Positions 27,039-36,515 of a stretch of 56,714 nucleotides of DNA are shown piece by piece. The notes under the pieces were generated by a model. It saw only the letters and a program-made list of their open reading frames with translations, had not been told where the DNA came from and did no database searches. Position 1 is the stretch's first letter. Every line of letters begins with the position of its first letter. Source of the DNA: Pirellulaceae bacterium. GTDB taxonomy: Bacteria > Planctomycetota > Planctomycetia > Pirellulales > Pirellulaceae. The translations under genes were made by a program, and so were the position numbers. The DNA lies in assembly GCA_028066335.1 (NCBI GenBank), contig JALCBQ010000002.1:1-56714 (forward strand), given 5' to 3'.

Positions 27039-28820
27039 TTAGGTATCAAGGCGTTTGGTCTCGTTGGCGACCGAACTACCATCTGGGGTTGCGTCTGAGT
27101 CGATGTCAAACCAATCTTCTTCGAAAGCGATAAAGCCATGCTTGCCCGGAGTATTACCATTGTGGAGGGCCGTTTTCGCTGTTAGTGCAATAACCGCATC
27201 AGCAAGGGCGACCTCAGGGTGGCATCTTGGCTGGTTTTCTTTGTCGGGGTTACGAATGCAATAGGCGAGGTGTTCCATCTCTTCGGTATAACCACGACTT
27301 ACCTCGGTGTTTGTTTGGACAGATTTGGAAAGTTCACCGCCACCACCACTTTCATGGGTATTCATGGTTGGGACACCCGTATCATTTTTGACTTCAACAC
27401 GGGTTGAGGTACTCGAACCTTTAAAGAGCATAACTTCTTTCTCTTTTTCTAATATCAAGGTTCCTTTCGTCCCCATAACGACTTCTCCAAAATCGCCAAA
27501 GCCATTTCCGTTAATAGATGAGTAACTAACGACGATTTTTTTATTAGGATCTTGTTCGTAGGCTGGAACCCCACTTTTGGGGTTGGGAAGGACAACATGA
27601 GGGTCTTTATAACCGACATCAAATTTGGCATCGTACCCGGGACCGGGGAACTCGAACATACAATAGACATGGTCGTCGGCGTCTCGATCGAGGGGGAAAA
27701 GGTGGCGGCCACCGACAGCGTGGACCGTAAGGGGGTGAGATTTTTTCTTGTCTTTTCGGAGGGCACTAACAAAGATCGAAGCGGCATCAAGCTGATGACT
27801 GCCGAGTTCGGCCATGAGGCCGCCTCCGGTCCTATCCCACAATCGCCAACGGCAGAGCTCTTCAAGGGCCGATCGGGTCGATCCGTCGGCGAGTTGAATC
27901 TTTTGATATCCATACTTTTCGGCGTCGACATTCGCATCATTTCGCCATGCGCGCCATTGGGCCTCTTGTGCCTTGAGTTCGGCCATTTTAGCAGGGTTCT
28001 TGGCGTTTTTCTTTTGAGAGTTTACGATGTTTTTTAGCTTTTCATGAATAAGGTCACGGTGTACGCCACGGAACATCTCACCACCAGGTAGTGGTGGTTT
28101 CCAGCTATCTTTGCCAGGGAGGTTTCCACGATGCCACTGGGCCCGAATGTGGTGAATTTCACCAAGGAGCCCCCACTGTAGAAGGTTGACAGCGTTGTCG
28201 TAAAGAACGTTGTAGTGACGTTGGTGGCCAGTTGCCAGGTGAAGTCCTTTTTCTTGAGCGAGGCGAGACATTACCTTGCACTGAGCGACGTTATGAGCCA
28301 TAAGTTTTTCAGTCAAGACATGTTTACCTGCCTTAAGGGCGGCAACGGTGGCTTCAGCATGAAGGTGAAGGGGGAGGGCGATCACAACTGCGTCGATGTT
28401 TGGATCTTTGACGAGTTCTTTATAGTCTTGGTAGACTTTGACCTCCTTTTCGGCCGCTTTGCGATCGTTCCAACCAAAGACCGAGCAGAGACCAGGGCGG
28501 ACCTTCAATGCGCCGGCGCTGGCATGGTCGCCGTAGAAGGCACGTTGAAGATTCAGTGGACGAATATCACAAATAGCTTTGACCTGAATAAAGTTAGGAT
28601 TCATTGCCCCAATAAGGACACACCCCTCATCTCCTGTACCAATAACACCGACACGGAGGGGCTCGCCAATTTTTTCGTAGCCAAAATAGATCGCCCCAAA
28701 ACCGAGGCTTGAAACGGCACCGGTCGCAAGGAGGCCGCCAAGGAATTCTCTTCGTGAAACGCTCAAGGCATTGTGATAATTGTCCTTGCCAATTTGACGT
28801 TCTTCGGGGGTTAGGTTCAT
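27039..28820 (-). CDS. Tat-exported Gfo/Idh/MocA-family oxidoreductase
   Basis: A 593-residue protein with an AAAGGAA ribosome binding site. A twin-arginine signal SRREFLGGLLATGAV (about 22-36) is typical of planctomycete oxidoreductases of this family. The Rossmann motif GVIGTGDEG (about 58-66) binds NAD(P). The family motif around HVLTEKLMAHN carries the conserved EK pair, and HLATGHQRHYN follows. A long insertion (about 265-330) with charged helices makes it larger than the usual 350-450 residues, as in other secreted members. Likely role: NAD(P)-dependent oxidation or reduction of sugars in the periplasm, with cofactor carried through by Tat. Substrate unknown. Confidence 0.92.
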   Translation of the reverse strand: MNLTPEERQIGKDNYHNALSVSRREFLGGLLATGAVSSLGFGAIYFGYEKIGEPLRVGVIGTGDEGCVLIGAMNPNFIQVKAICDIRPLNLQRAFYGDHASAGALKVRPGLCSVFGWNDRKAAEKEVKVYQDYKELVKDPNIDAVVIALPLHLHAEATVAALKAGKHVLTEKLMAHNVAQCKVMSRLAQEKGLHLATGHQRHYNVLYDNAVNLLQWGLLGEIHHIRAQWHRGNLPGKDSWKPPLPGGEMFRGVHRDLIHEKLKNIVNSQKKNAKNPAKMAELKAQEAQWRAWRNDANVDAEKYGYQKIQLADGSTRSALEELCRWRLWDRTGGGLMAELGSHQLDAASIFVSALRKDKKKSHPLTVHAVGGRHLFPLDRDADDHVYCMFEFPGPGYDAKFDVGYKDPHVVLPNPKSGVPAYEQDPNKKIVVSYSSINGNGFGDFGEVVMGTKGTLILEKEKEVMLFKGSSTSTRVEVKNDTGVPTMNTHESGGGGELSKSVQTNTEVSRGYTEEMEHLAYCIRNPDKENQPRCHPEVALADAVIALTAKTALHNGNTPGKHGFIAFEEDWFDIDSDATPDGSSVANETKRLDT

Positions 28821-28889
28821 GAGAGGTTCCTTTCTCGTTTTTGTTCTTCGAGTAAGCTTTAGGAAGAGGATAGGAGGGAAGAAAAAAGG

Positions 28890-29909
28890 TTACGATGTCT
28901 CTTTTTCCGGCCTTCGAAAACAACGCCGAAAACAGCAGCGACAACCGTGATGAATCAGGTAGTCAAGGCCACCATATCGACCGGCAGCTGTCGCCAGGAG
29001 AAGAAAGAGGGCAATGAGTTCAATCTCTTGATATTGTGTTGGAGATATCCCGACTTCGACCGGTTGCCATGTAATCCAAATAATTGAGGCCAGAAAGGCG
29101 ATTCCAGCAAGGGAGGCGAGCCGGGTAAAGAGCCCAAGGATCAACATGAAGCCAATAGCCAGAAGTACCCATTTTGTCAGGTCGTCGAGGGTTGAGTTGG
29201 GAAGCAAGGGGTGAACAGGGCGGTAACTTTGAGAGGGAAATTCGTACCACTTTTTCGCCGAAGCAACTGGCTTTTTGACAGTTTTTTTATCTTTAGGTGC
29301 TATTTTAGGGCTATTTTCGTCAATATTTGCGTTGTTTTTCACCCCATTTTGGGTGGTGTTTGCTAGCCCGTTTAGGTCGTTTTCGAGGTTCGAGCGTATG
29401 GTCTCAACTTGTTTTAGCCACGGGGCCGATTGTGCTAAAAGCTTGGCCTCCCTGGTACGAGCCCTCTGTTTTTGGTAGTCGGGGCTTGAAAAATCGAGCT
29501 CATTTTGAAGCTCTTTTAACGAGGTCGCCTCGAGCTGATACGAGGCCAAATCGTCGGCAATATTTTTGGCAAGGTACCACTCTAGCTGGTCCTTATACCC
29601 TTTGTAGATAGTGTTTACCTCCTCGGTTTGTTCTTCGGTGAGCCGTTGTTTGGAAAGAGCATCCTGGAGGCGAGTGTCCCAATCTTTAGCCGTTTCAGTA
29701 TAGTCGAGACGTAAAAGTCCGTAACGGTCCGGTATTTGATCTTGGAAAAATTTGGCTCCGGGGCCTTGGGCGGATCGAAAAAACGGGGTCGAGCTATAGC
29801 TGGGATTTTCAAATTTTTCCAATCCGGATTGGTAAAAGTGCCAACCAACCACAAATCGTAGGAGAATTAAGGCGATGATGGCAAGAAGACCAAACTGGAA
29901 TTTCGGCAT
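28890..29909 (-). CDS. DoxX-like membrane protein with large central soluble domain
   Basis: I start at the ATG at 29909 (MPKFQFGLLAIIAL); the open frame extends 38 codons further upstream into repetitive sequence without good start features. The first span (about 6-24) leads into GWHFYQSGLEKFENP, typical of DoxX proteins. A charged helical extracytoplasmic part of about 190 residues is inserted before three or four C-terminal spans (WVLLAIGFMLILGLFTRLAS and onwards). The tail HGCRCCFRRCFRRP is unusually rich in cysteine and arginine. DoxX-family members are poorly characterised membrane proteins, some linked to redox balance. It is 69 bases from the Tat oxidoreductase and probably co-transcribed ahead of it. 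Confidence 0.78.
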   Translation of the reverse strand: MPKFQFGLLAIIALILLRFVVGWHFYQSGLEKFENPSYSSTPFFRSAQGPGAKFFQDQIPDRYGLLRLDYTETAKDWDTRLQDALSKQRLTEEQTEEVNTIYKGYKDQLEWYLAKNIADDLASYQLEATSLKELQNELDFSSPDYQKQRARTREAKLLAQSAPWLKQVETIRSNLENDLNGLANTTQNGVKNNANIDENSPKIAPKDKKTVKKPVASAKKWYEFPSQSYRPVHPLLPNSTLDDLTKWVLLAIGFMLILGLFTRLASLAGIAFLASIIWITWQPVEVGISPTQYQEIELIALFLLLATAAGRYGGLDYLIHHGCRCCFRRCFRRPEKETS

Positions 29910-30200
29910 CGTTGAGAGACCCAATCGGCAACGGCCAATAGGCAATGGCCAAATAAAAGTGGGAAGGGGTGGAGAAAACTTGTACCTTGGACAAGTATTT
30001 CTGGATAGACGGACAGGGCTCATTCTAGCGAATTATAGTTGAAAATCAACATGGGGGATTTTGGGGAAGCGAATTCATGATTTTCTTTTAGGAATGAACC
30101 GGCATATGGATGCCATTTTATTGATCTATCGAGGAGTCTCTTAAAAAGAATCAAGCCGTTTGAATAGATGAATAGCTTTTTAAAAGAAAGAAGAATACCC

Positions 30201-31601
30201 TTATAGTAGTTCGGGCTCGATAACGTGCATTGTTCGCCATTTACCACGTAAGAAGCGAAGAAAGAAGGCGACTCCTAGGGTAAAAATCCACGAGCTCATT
30301 ATGAGCCACACAAAATAGAGGCCGAACCCGTAATGAAGGCCGATAGCAACAATCGTCATAAAAATAAGAGAAATAGCTGTCGAGCAGAAAAGTAAAAACT
30401 GTGTGTCACCTGCCCCTTTTATCGTCCCTGAAAAAATAAGATTGATCGTGTCAAAGATGCAATAAAAGGCGACGAAACGGAGCAAAATAATCGTTGTTTC
30501 TTTCGTTGCGGGGAGGTGGTTGGGGTCATTTGTAGCGTAGTGTGCTGCCAAGAGCAAATCAGGAAAGCCAGCATATAAGATCGAAAAAATTGCCGTGTAG
30601 CCAAGGCCAAGTGTCAGAGTTGTCCAGGTTGCTCGTGTTGCGAGATCGGGCCGTTTGATCCCTAATTGATGCCCTGTTATTGTCGTTAATGCAATGCTCA
30701 GGCCAAAAACAGGGACAAAGGCGATATCGTTCACACTTAGGGCAAGGCCTGAAGCTTTATGGGCTTGATCGCCTATAGAACCGATCATCATGAGAAGAAA
30801 GGTATAGCTTGTGACTTCAATGAAAAACTGGAGTGCGCTCGGCAAGCCGTAGTAAAAGAGACGTTTCATTGTTTTCCAACAAGGAAAAATGTAACGGAAA
30901 AGCTGTAATTCACGTTCTTGTTTATTTGCCCATATGAGCAAAGTGGCAAGAATGGTCGTTTTTATCCAGACAGTCATTGCTGTTGCAAGGCCGGCTCCAT
31001 AAATTCCCAGCTCGGGAAGGCCACCTTTCCCAAAAATCAACCCATAATCGACAATAATATTCACAACGACGCAAATAAGGTCGACGACCATAACGGTCGC
31101 TGTTTGCCCACGCCCCATAAAGTAGGTCGACATAGCCATGCTTATTACCATTGCCCCTGAACCGTAGCCCAGTGCAGATAGGTAGCTGACCTCAAACTTT
31201 CGAATGGTATCGCTATGACCAGCAAAGCGAAACAGGTCATCTGAAAAAAAGATCAGTAGCCAGATGGCCGGAAAGGTCAGAACACCGACCCACACCCCCT
31301 GCCAAAGATAACGTCCCATCCTGTCAACTTGCTGTGTGCTGTGGTATTGAGCGACAAAAGTATTTATGTAACTCGCCAAACCCCAAGGAATACAAATAGC
31401 GCTAAAGTGTAACGCACCGGCGACGACAGCCGCTGACATCTCTGACGCCGGATGCCACATGAGAAAAAGGCGGTCGGTAAACTGCATAATCGACCATAAT
31501 GAGGTCGAAATCATTAGGGGAAGTGCTATCTTGAGAACGTCTCGCAGCCCACATTCAGCATTCCACCACCATGAAAGGAAACTTTGTTTTACTTGCGACA
31601 T
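30201..31601 (-). CDS. MATE-family multidrug/sodium antiporter
   Basis: A 466-residue protein with about twelve hydrophobic spans in two similar halves, the standard MATE length and layout. Motifs include LKIALPLMISTSLWSIMQFT in span 1, GMGRGQT-type loops (YFMGRGQTATVMVVDL), and GHQLGIKRPDLATRATW in the second half. MATE transporters export cationic compounds in exchange for Na+ or H+. The gene is divergent from the dehydrogenase at 31815, with about 210 bases between them for both promoters. The substrate is unknown. Confidence 0.93.
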   Translation of the reverse strand: MSQVKQSFLSWWWNAECGLRDVLKIALPLMISTSLWSIMQFTDRLFLMWHPASEMSAAVVAGALHFSAICIPWGLASYINTFVAQYHSTQQVDRMGRYLWQGVWVGVLTFPAIWLLIFFSDDLFRFAGHSDTIRKFEVSYLSALGYGSGAMVISMAMSTYFMGRGQTATVMVVDLICVVVNIIVDYGLIFGKGGLPELGIYGAGLATAMTVWIKTTILATLLIWANKQERELQLFRYIFPCWKTMKRLFYYGLPSALQFFIEVTSYTFLLMMIGSIGDQAHKASGLALSVNDIAFVPVFGLSIALTTITGHQLGIKRPDLATRATWTTLTLGLGYTAIFSILYAGFPDLLLAAHYATNDPNHLPATKETTIILLRFVAFYCIFDTINLIFSGTIKGAGDTQFLLFCSTAISLIFMTIVAIGLHYGFGLYFVWLIMSSWIFTLGVAFFLRFLRGKWRTMHVIEPELL

Positions 31602-31814
31602 AGATGGTTATTTATGAGGTTTTTGCTCAGATTTTATTTGGGAAAAAATAGTTTCGAAGGTTTGTTTGTATCGTACAAGATGCGTTGTGTTTTGGATAGG
31701 TTCGTTCATAATGGAGGCAAAGAGATCAGTTTGCCCGATTTATCCCCGATATTTTTTAGGGTTCCATTATCAGGAATGTCTTTCGGTCAGTAAAGGTTCT
31801 GTAGACGCCATATA

Positions 31815-32816
31815 ATGAATATAGTTTTAGGTTATCCTGTTACGCCTGCCCACATTGCCCAGATACAAAAAACATTTCCGAGTGAGGTCATTTTATCTTC
31901 TTCTCAAGAGGAGTTACCATACCACTTGCAGGAAGCCGATATTTTTTGTGGTCACGCAAAGGTGCCGATTAATTGGAGAAGAATTGTCGATAGGGGACGT
32001 CTACAGTGGATTCAGTCCTCTGCCGCCGGGTTGGATCACTGCCTTGTTCCTGAGGTTGTCACTTCCGAAATTTTGGTTTCCAGCGCTTCGGGGCTCTTTG
32101 CCAATCAGGTTGCCGAGCAGACGTTGGCGTTACTCTATGGACTGATTCGTCGCATACCAACTTTTGTCAAAGCCCAGCGAAAAAAGAGATTTCAACGTTT
32201 GCCGACAGACGACCTCCATGGAAAAACAATCGGGATTGTTGGTTTCGGTGGTAATGGTCGCCGAATAGCCGAATTGTTGGCACCTTTGGGAAATCGGATC
32301 ATTGCAAGTGACTATTTTTTATCTGAAGATTTTCCCGGAGGAAAACCCCCATCTATTGCTGAATTGTTTCATTTTGAGGAAATGGATCGACTATTAGAAC
32401 AGTCCGAGGTCGTTATTGTTACCGTTCCACTAAATAAAAAGACCTTTCACCTTTTTTCTAAAAGGCAGTTTGCCAAAATGAGAGAAGGGGCGATTTTCAT
32501 CAATGTTGCCCGTGGTCAGGTCGTCGATGAGGTTGCCCTGGTTGGCGCTCTAGAGAGTGGGCAAGTCGCTCTTGCCGGCCTAGATGTGACAGAGGCCGAA
32601 CCTCTCCCTCCTCAAAGTCCTCTATGGGAGAGTGATCAAGTTCTCATAACCCCTCACGTTGGTGCCCAATCTAAGCAACGAGTCTCTGTGACTACCGACT
32701 TTTTTTGTGAAAATTTAAAACGGTTTTTACAGAATGTTCCGTTACTGAACTCTGTCAATAAAGAGCTGGGGTTTCCCCATCCTCGTGATCATGTATTGTT
32801 CTCTTGGAAAAAATGA
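31815..32816 (+). CDS. D-2-hydroxyacid dehydrogenase family protein
   Basis: A 333-residue cytoplasmic enzyme. The NAD-binding motif GIVGFGGNGRR is clear. Catalytic residues are in place: Arg in NVARGQVVDE, Glu in GLDVTEAEPLP, and His in ITPHVGAQS. Such enzymes interconvert 2-keto and D-2-hydroxy acids with NAD(P)H (glyoxylate/hydroxypyruvate reductase, phosphoglycerate dehydrogenase and relatives). There is no ACT or other regulatory domain, so it is not a typical long SerA. It is divergent from the MATE gene; about 200 bases of AT-rich sequence without a gene separate it from the kinase. Confidence 0.93.
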   Translation: MNIVLGYPVTPAHIAQIQKTFPSEVILSSSQEELPYHLQEADIFCGHAKVPINWRRIVDRGRLQWIQSSAAGLDHCLVPEVVTSEILVSSASGLFANQVAEQTLALLYGLIRRIPTFVKAQRKKRFQRLPTDDLHGKTIGIVGFGGNGRRIAELLAPLGNRIIASDYFLSEDFPGGKPPSIAELFHFEEMDRLLEQSEVVIVTVPLNKKTFHLFSKRQFAKMREGAIFINVARGQVVDEVALVGALESGQVALAGLDVTEAEPLPPQSPLWESDQVLITPHVGAQSKQRVSVTTDFFCENLKRFLQNVPLLNSVNKELGFPHPRDHVLFSWKK

Positions 32817-33019
32817 TTCCTTAATAATTAGAGAATTTGTCCATCGTCCATAGACGACCTCGATCATTGTTAATTAAGATAGTTAGGTAAAGTTTGTTTG
32901 TCCTTCTATAAAAATAGTTGTTTTGTTGTACATTTACTTTTTGAATTCGGTTTTAGGGTAAAGAGACAGGAAGTCGATTTTTATACTTTTCCAACGGTTA
33001 ATAAAACATACAAATAATA

Positions 33020-34189
33020 ATGAACTGTGATATTTATCATACGACAAAGACGGAGCTTCGTTCGACCCAGGCGTTAGGGCAGGGGGAGGCCTGTGCCCCA
33101 CCGGAGATACTCGTTGGCCAATACCAACGTATTATCGAGGAGCAGCGGCTCAATTGGACGGCCTACCACCGTTTACAACGTCTATTAGGTGTCGGTAGCC
33201 AGGGGAAAGTCTTTCTTAGTGAGCGTCGTGGGGCTGATGCGTTTACCTTGCCCGTTGCCTTAAAGTTCTTTTCACCAGAGAGTTTTACCTCAGAAGAACA
33301 TTACCAAAACTCTATGGAATATACCGCAAGCATTGCGGCTCAGGTTGCTCAAATTCAGCACGACAATTTGCTCGATGTTTATAATTTTGTCGAACGTAAT
33401 CAAATTCGAGTCATGGTTATGGAGTGGATTGATGGTTACGATTTGCGTCAATTAATCTCGTCGGATCGGTTGCATCGTTTGCAAAAAGAGGTCGCTGATG
33501 ATCGGTGGGAGTACATCAACCGAGTCATTGCTACTCCTGATACTCGTCAAATGCGTTTTAAGCCTGGTATGGCAGTCGCAATTGTAAGGGATTGTCTCGA
33601 TGCGCTAGGGGCGTTACATCGAAATGGGATTGTGCACGGCGATATTAAACCGGCGAACATTATGCTAAAAAAGACCGGTGATTGCAAAATTATTGATATC
33701 GGTTCCTCATTTCGAATAAGCGATCCCCCTCAACACCGAAGTTGCACGCCAGCCTACGCCGCTCCCGAGGTCCTCACTGGAGAGTTGCCAACACAAAAAT
33801 CGGATCTTGCCAGCTTGGGGTATACCTTAATCGAGCTATTGATCGGTCGCTCATTATTTGAAGGGCTTGATTCGTATGCCGAAATTCTCAAAATAAAACG
33901 GGAGTTGCCCGAAAAATTATCGACAATTCTCCCCGCTGATATCGCAGTGAACCCGCTGCTAACTAGCTTTTGTAAACAACTTATCATGGTCGATCCTCAA
34001 GACCGATTCCCAACGGCCGAAGTGGCAGAACTCCACAAAAATGGGGCGGCTGCTTTTCATCGTCAATTGGTCAAAGGGGATCTTTCGAGCGAATACAACA
34101 ACGAGCTGCGGCTGTGGATTAATGAGCTACAAGAAATCGATAGGAAAGCAGAGAAAAAACTCAAAGAGAGAGCTCAAAGCGAGGGGTAA
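33020..34189 (+). CDS. Hanks-type serine/threonine protein kinase
   Basis: A 389-residue soluble protein without a membrane span. The kinase domain shows the glycine loop GVGSQGKV (57-64), Lys82 in VALKFF, the catalytic loop HGDIKPAN (His206, Asp208), and DIG instead of DFG at the metal-binding site. The APE-like motif is AYAAPEVL. The replacement of HRD by HGD marks a non-RD kinase, which usually does not need activation-loop phosphorylation. The C-terminus is a charged helix. Planctomycetes encode many such kinases. The FHA-domain regulator at 36516-38591 is a possible phospho-threonine reader nearby, but the link is inference. Confidence 0.93.
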   Translation: MNCDIYHTTKTELRSTQALGQGEACAPPEILVGQYQRIIEEQRLNWTAYHRLQRLLGVGSQGKVFLSERRGADAFTLPVALKFFSPESFTSEEHYQNSMEYTASIAAQVAQIQHDNLLDVYNFVERNQIRVMVMEWIDGYDLRQLISSDRLHRLQKEVADDRWEYINRVIATPDTRQMRFKPGMAVAIVRDCLDALGALHRNGIVHGDIKPANIMLKKTGDCKIIDIGSSFRISDPPQHRSCTPAYAAPEVLTGELPTQKSDLASLGYTLIELLIGRSLFEGLDSYAEILKIKRELPEKLSTILPADIAVNPLLTSFCKQLIMVDPQDRFPTAEVAELHKNGAAAFHRQLVKGDLSSEYNNELRLWINELQEIDRKAEKKLKERAQSEG

Positions 34190-34232
34190 GTCTTAGGGCG
34201 TTTTGCTGAATTATTGTTGCCTTATTGTCGCT

Positions 34233-35438
34233 TCATTTATCGTTGGGATCGGTTAGAAAGACTGTTCGCCGTTCGTAAAGGCTCTTCTCGGCGGCAGCTA
34301 TAATTTCAAAGGCACGGTAAGTGTCGTGTATGTCAGAAGTCCGTCGAACGAGACTTGTCGTTGAGCGGTAAAAGTGCATTAGTAGCTGTTCACCGACGGG
34401 CCGTTCCTGTTCGAGTGATTCAATATGTTGTCCTGCCGAGTCAAACCAAACGAGCCGGTCGGGCAAATCGATAAAGGCGATTCCTCTCTCGCAGCGAACC
34501 TGGATCGCAGCCGGCGAACGAAAACTAATCGCTTCTGGCCAAGCGTCAGGGATATACTGCCCACAACTAATTTGGGCTAAAGCAGGTGTACGCCTCTCCC
34601 CCTTGTCTTGAGGCATTTCTTCCTCAAATGCAAGGCTCAGCACCTGATAGGTTGGACTAGGGATTTGTGGTTCGTTTTTTTCTTTTTCGCGTTCGGGTTT
34701 TTCATCTGCCGGGTTCTCAAGTGCAGGGTCACCTCTTTCCTGAGGATTGTCCGATTTTAAAAGGCTCGCTTCTGCGTTCTTTTTTCCGTTTTGAAAGAAG
34801 TTTCTTGAAGTGTTTGAACAAGAATGGCCCATCGTTGTAATCGAATAAGGTTTAGCCGAGACCAAATTACAACACCAGTCGATCATTTCAAGGAGTGATC
34901 TTGTTACGCCGGGCCAATACGGTTTTTGATTTAATCGTTGATGCGCAGGTGAATGGAGTTTTGTTGACGGAATCCTTTGATGGCAAAACAAAAGCTGTGG
35001 TTTACCTAGCTTGGTCGCCATGAGTTCTTGTAACCGAAGTGTTGCTGGCGCAAGTCGCCGTGGTAGTTCCGACATGAACGAAATTCCGGAGTCGGTAATT
35101 CGGCTTTTGAGTGCTTGGGCACGATCAGGAGAGAGGTCAAGGAAAAGGTTGCTATAGACTGCCTTGCCATAGTCGCAGGCGGTAAAGATCGGCAGTGCAC
35201 CAAACCATTGCGAACCTAACATTAAAATGGCATCAATGTCAGTTCTTTTAATGAGATTTCGAAAACCTGAAGTCGCTTCGGCGTTGAATTCACGAGCCGT
35301 CTGTTCGGCTCGTTGCTGGACTTCATCGCAGAGGGCAGTCACGCGAAAACGATCGGCCAAGGCACGGAGAGCCGGTTTGTGTTGTTTGTCCCAGTGAGAG
35401 CCCAGCCCTACAATACCAATACGCAACTGCATAATCAA
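34233..35438 (-). CDS. Gfo/Idh/MocA-like oxidoreductase (cytoplasmic, divergent)
   Basis: A 401-residue protein starting MIMQLRIGIVGLGSHWDK, with the Rossmann GxGxxx motif right at the N-terminus and no signal peptide. The NAD-binding half (about 4-125) is readable as Gfo/Idh/MocA: FRVTALCDEV, TDIDAILMLG, CDYGKAVYSNL. The EKP motif of the family is not present at this point (KAVYSNLFLDL), so catalysis as in the classical enzymes is doubtful. A low-complexity charged linker (about 235-255, DEKPEREKEKNEP) splits the C-terminal half. It is convergent with the kinase gene, 43 bases between stops. Confidence 0.8.
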   Translation of the reverse strand: MIMQLRIGIVGLGSHWDKQHKPALRALADRFRVTALCDEVQQRAEQTAREFNAEATSGFRNLIKRTDIDAILMLGSQWFGALPIFTACDYGKAVYSNLFLDLSPDRAQALKSRITDSGISFMSELPRRLAPATLRLQELMATKLGKPQLLFCHQRIPSTKLHSPAHQRLNQKPYWPGVTRSLLEMIDWCCNLVSAKPYSITTMGHSCSNTSRNFFQNGKKNAEASLLKSDNPQERGDPALENPADEKPEREKEKNEPQIPSPTYQVLSLAFEEEMPQDKGERRTPALAQISCGQYIPDAWPEAISFRSPAAIQVRCERGIAFIDLPDRLVWFDSAGQHIESLEQERPVGEQLLMHFYRSTTSLVRRTSDIHDTYRAFEIIAAAEKSLYERRTVFLTDPNDK

Positions 35439-35706
35439 TGCTCAAAAACAGAATGGAAGCGAGGAGTTTTTCCGTAAACAACACCTCCGTAGACAACACC
35501 TTCGATCCGCAGACCGACCATTGAAAAAAAGATGTTCTACCTACGAACCATTTGCCCCACTATTCTACAAACAAAGGGGCGAGTATTCAAGATTTTTCCA
35601 GAGAATAAAACCTTTATAATCTCTCTTTTTATCAGAGATCTAAGAACCTTCGGCTTAGGGCAGAACGCAAGGGATTTCTGACCTTATTTGGGCCCCACTT
35701 GAAATT

Positions 35707-36228
35707 TTAAAGGCGTAGCAAAGAGATACAAACGTTCATAAGGCGGTCTTCAAGGAGGACAGCTTCGTCGTCGCTATGTTCGAAAGTCACACATAGAAAG
35801 TCAACTCCACGAGAGAAGGCAATATTATACTTTTGTCCCACGATGACAGAAGGGACTGTAATATGGGAAAATCCCCACGAGCTTCCAGCTAAAGCTGACT
35901 TGATCCCGCCGACAATAATATTGGTAATCTCGCCGACACCATCGACGACTTGAGAGGTTAACTGGCCATAATTATCTTGAAGAAGTCCTTCAACTGACCG
36001 AATGGCCATTCGTTCTGGAATGTTCACAGTCACAAAGCCAGAGACCTTTCCATGGACACCGATCATCCCAGTGATGAGGCCAGGTTCACCTGTGGGTACG
36101 GTGGCAACCCCCGCAAGCTTTGCAGAGATGTTGCACATTGAGAAGGCATTGCCCACCGAGCCGATAACAGCTTGGGTGAGAATCGGATCAGAGATGCTTT
36201 CGATGGTGTCTAGGCCTGTTGCGGTCAT
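35707..36228 (-). CDS. CheX/CheC-like phosphatase-family protein
   Basis: I start at the ATG at 36228 (MTATGLDTIESIS), giving 173 residues, near the usual CheX size; the open frame continues upstream to 36303. The active-site helix of CheX/CheC phosphatases is visible as VDGVGEITNIIVGGIKSAL, with the Glu and Asn of the ExxN motif. The overall GxxSGFVTVNIPE and GVDFLCVTFE strands also fit. CheX dephosphorylates CheY-P, but no other chemotaxis or flagellar gene is in the window. It lies between an oxidoreductase and a sigma54 activator on the same strand, so it may act on another response regulator. Confidence 0.8.
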   Translation of the reverse strand: MTATGLDTIESISDPILTQAVIGSVGNAFSMCNISAKLAGVATVPTGEPGLITGMIGVHGKVSGFVTVNIPERMAIRSVEGLLQDNYGQLTSQVVDGVGEITNIIVGGIKSALAGSSWGFSHITVPSVIVGQKYNIAFSRGVDFLCVTFEHSDDEAVLLEDRLMNVCISLLRL

Positions 36229-36365
36229 AGAGGTTTTCTTTCGTATCGGAGCAGTGAGGAAAGACCTGATTTGCATAGGATAGCAAGGGATAATATTTTC
36301 CAAAGCTGGTTTTGATCACCTAAAGTTCAGTCATGAACCGGTGACTGCAAATTTGGATTTAAATT

Positions 36366-36393
36366 GGTACCCAATTGTGGGATACCCTTTTTT
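36366..36393 (+). terminator. Orphan intrinsic-terminator-like hairpin on the + strand
   Basis: GGTACCCA (36366-36373), loop ATTG, then TGGG-A-TACC (36378-36386) gives an 8-base-pair stem with one bulge, followed by C and six T (36388-36393). No + strand gene precedes it; flanking genes are both minus. It may end an unannotated + transcript or be chance. Confidence 0.35.
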
Positions 36394-36515
36394 AGCCGAG
36401 AAGAATTTCTTTGAAAAAGAGAAGACTCCAGGTCAGAAATGTCTGGGGAAGCAACGCAATTGTTAGAATTGTTAAAATCGGACAATATTGCCAATAGAAA
36501 AGGAGGGGAAGTAGC

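Noticed and set aside
27552..28037. 161-codon plus-strand frame inside the Tat oxidoreductase gene
   Set aside because: It is an opposite-strand shadow of a well-supported gene and has no motif of its own.
30020..30247. 75-codon minus-strand frame between DoxX and MATE genes
   Set aside because: Overlaps the end of the MATE gene in another frame and shows no protein features.
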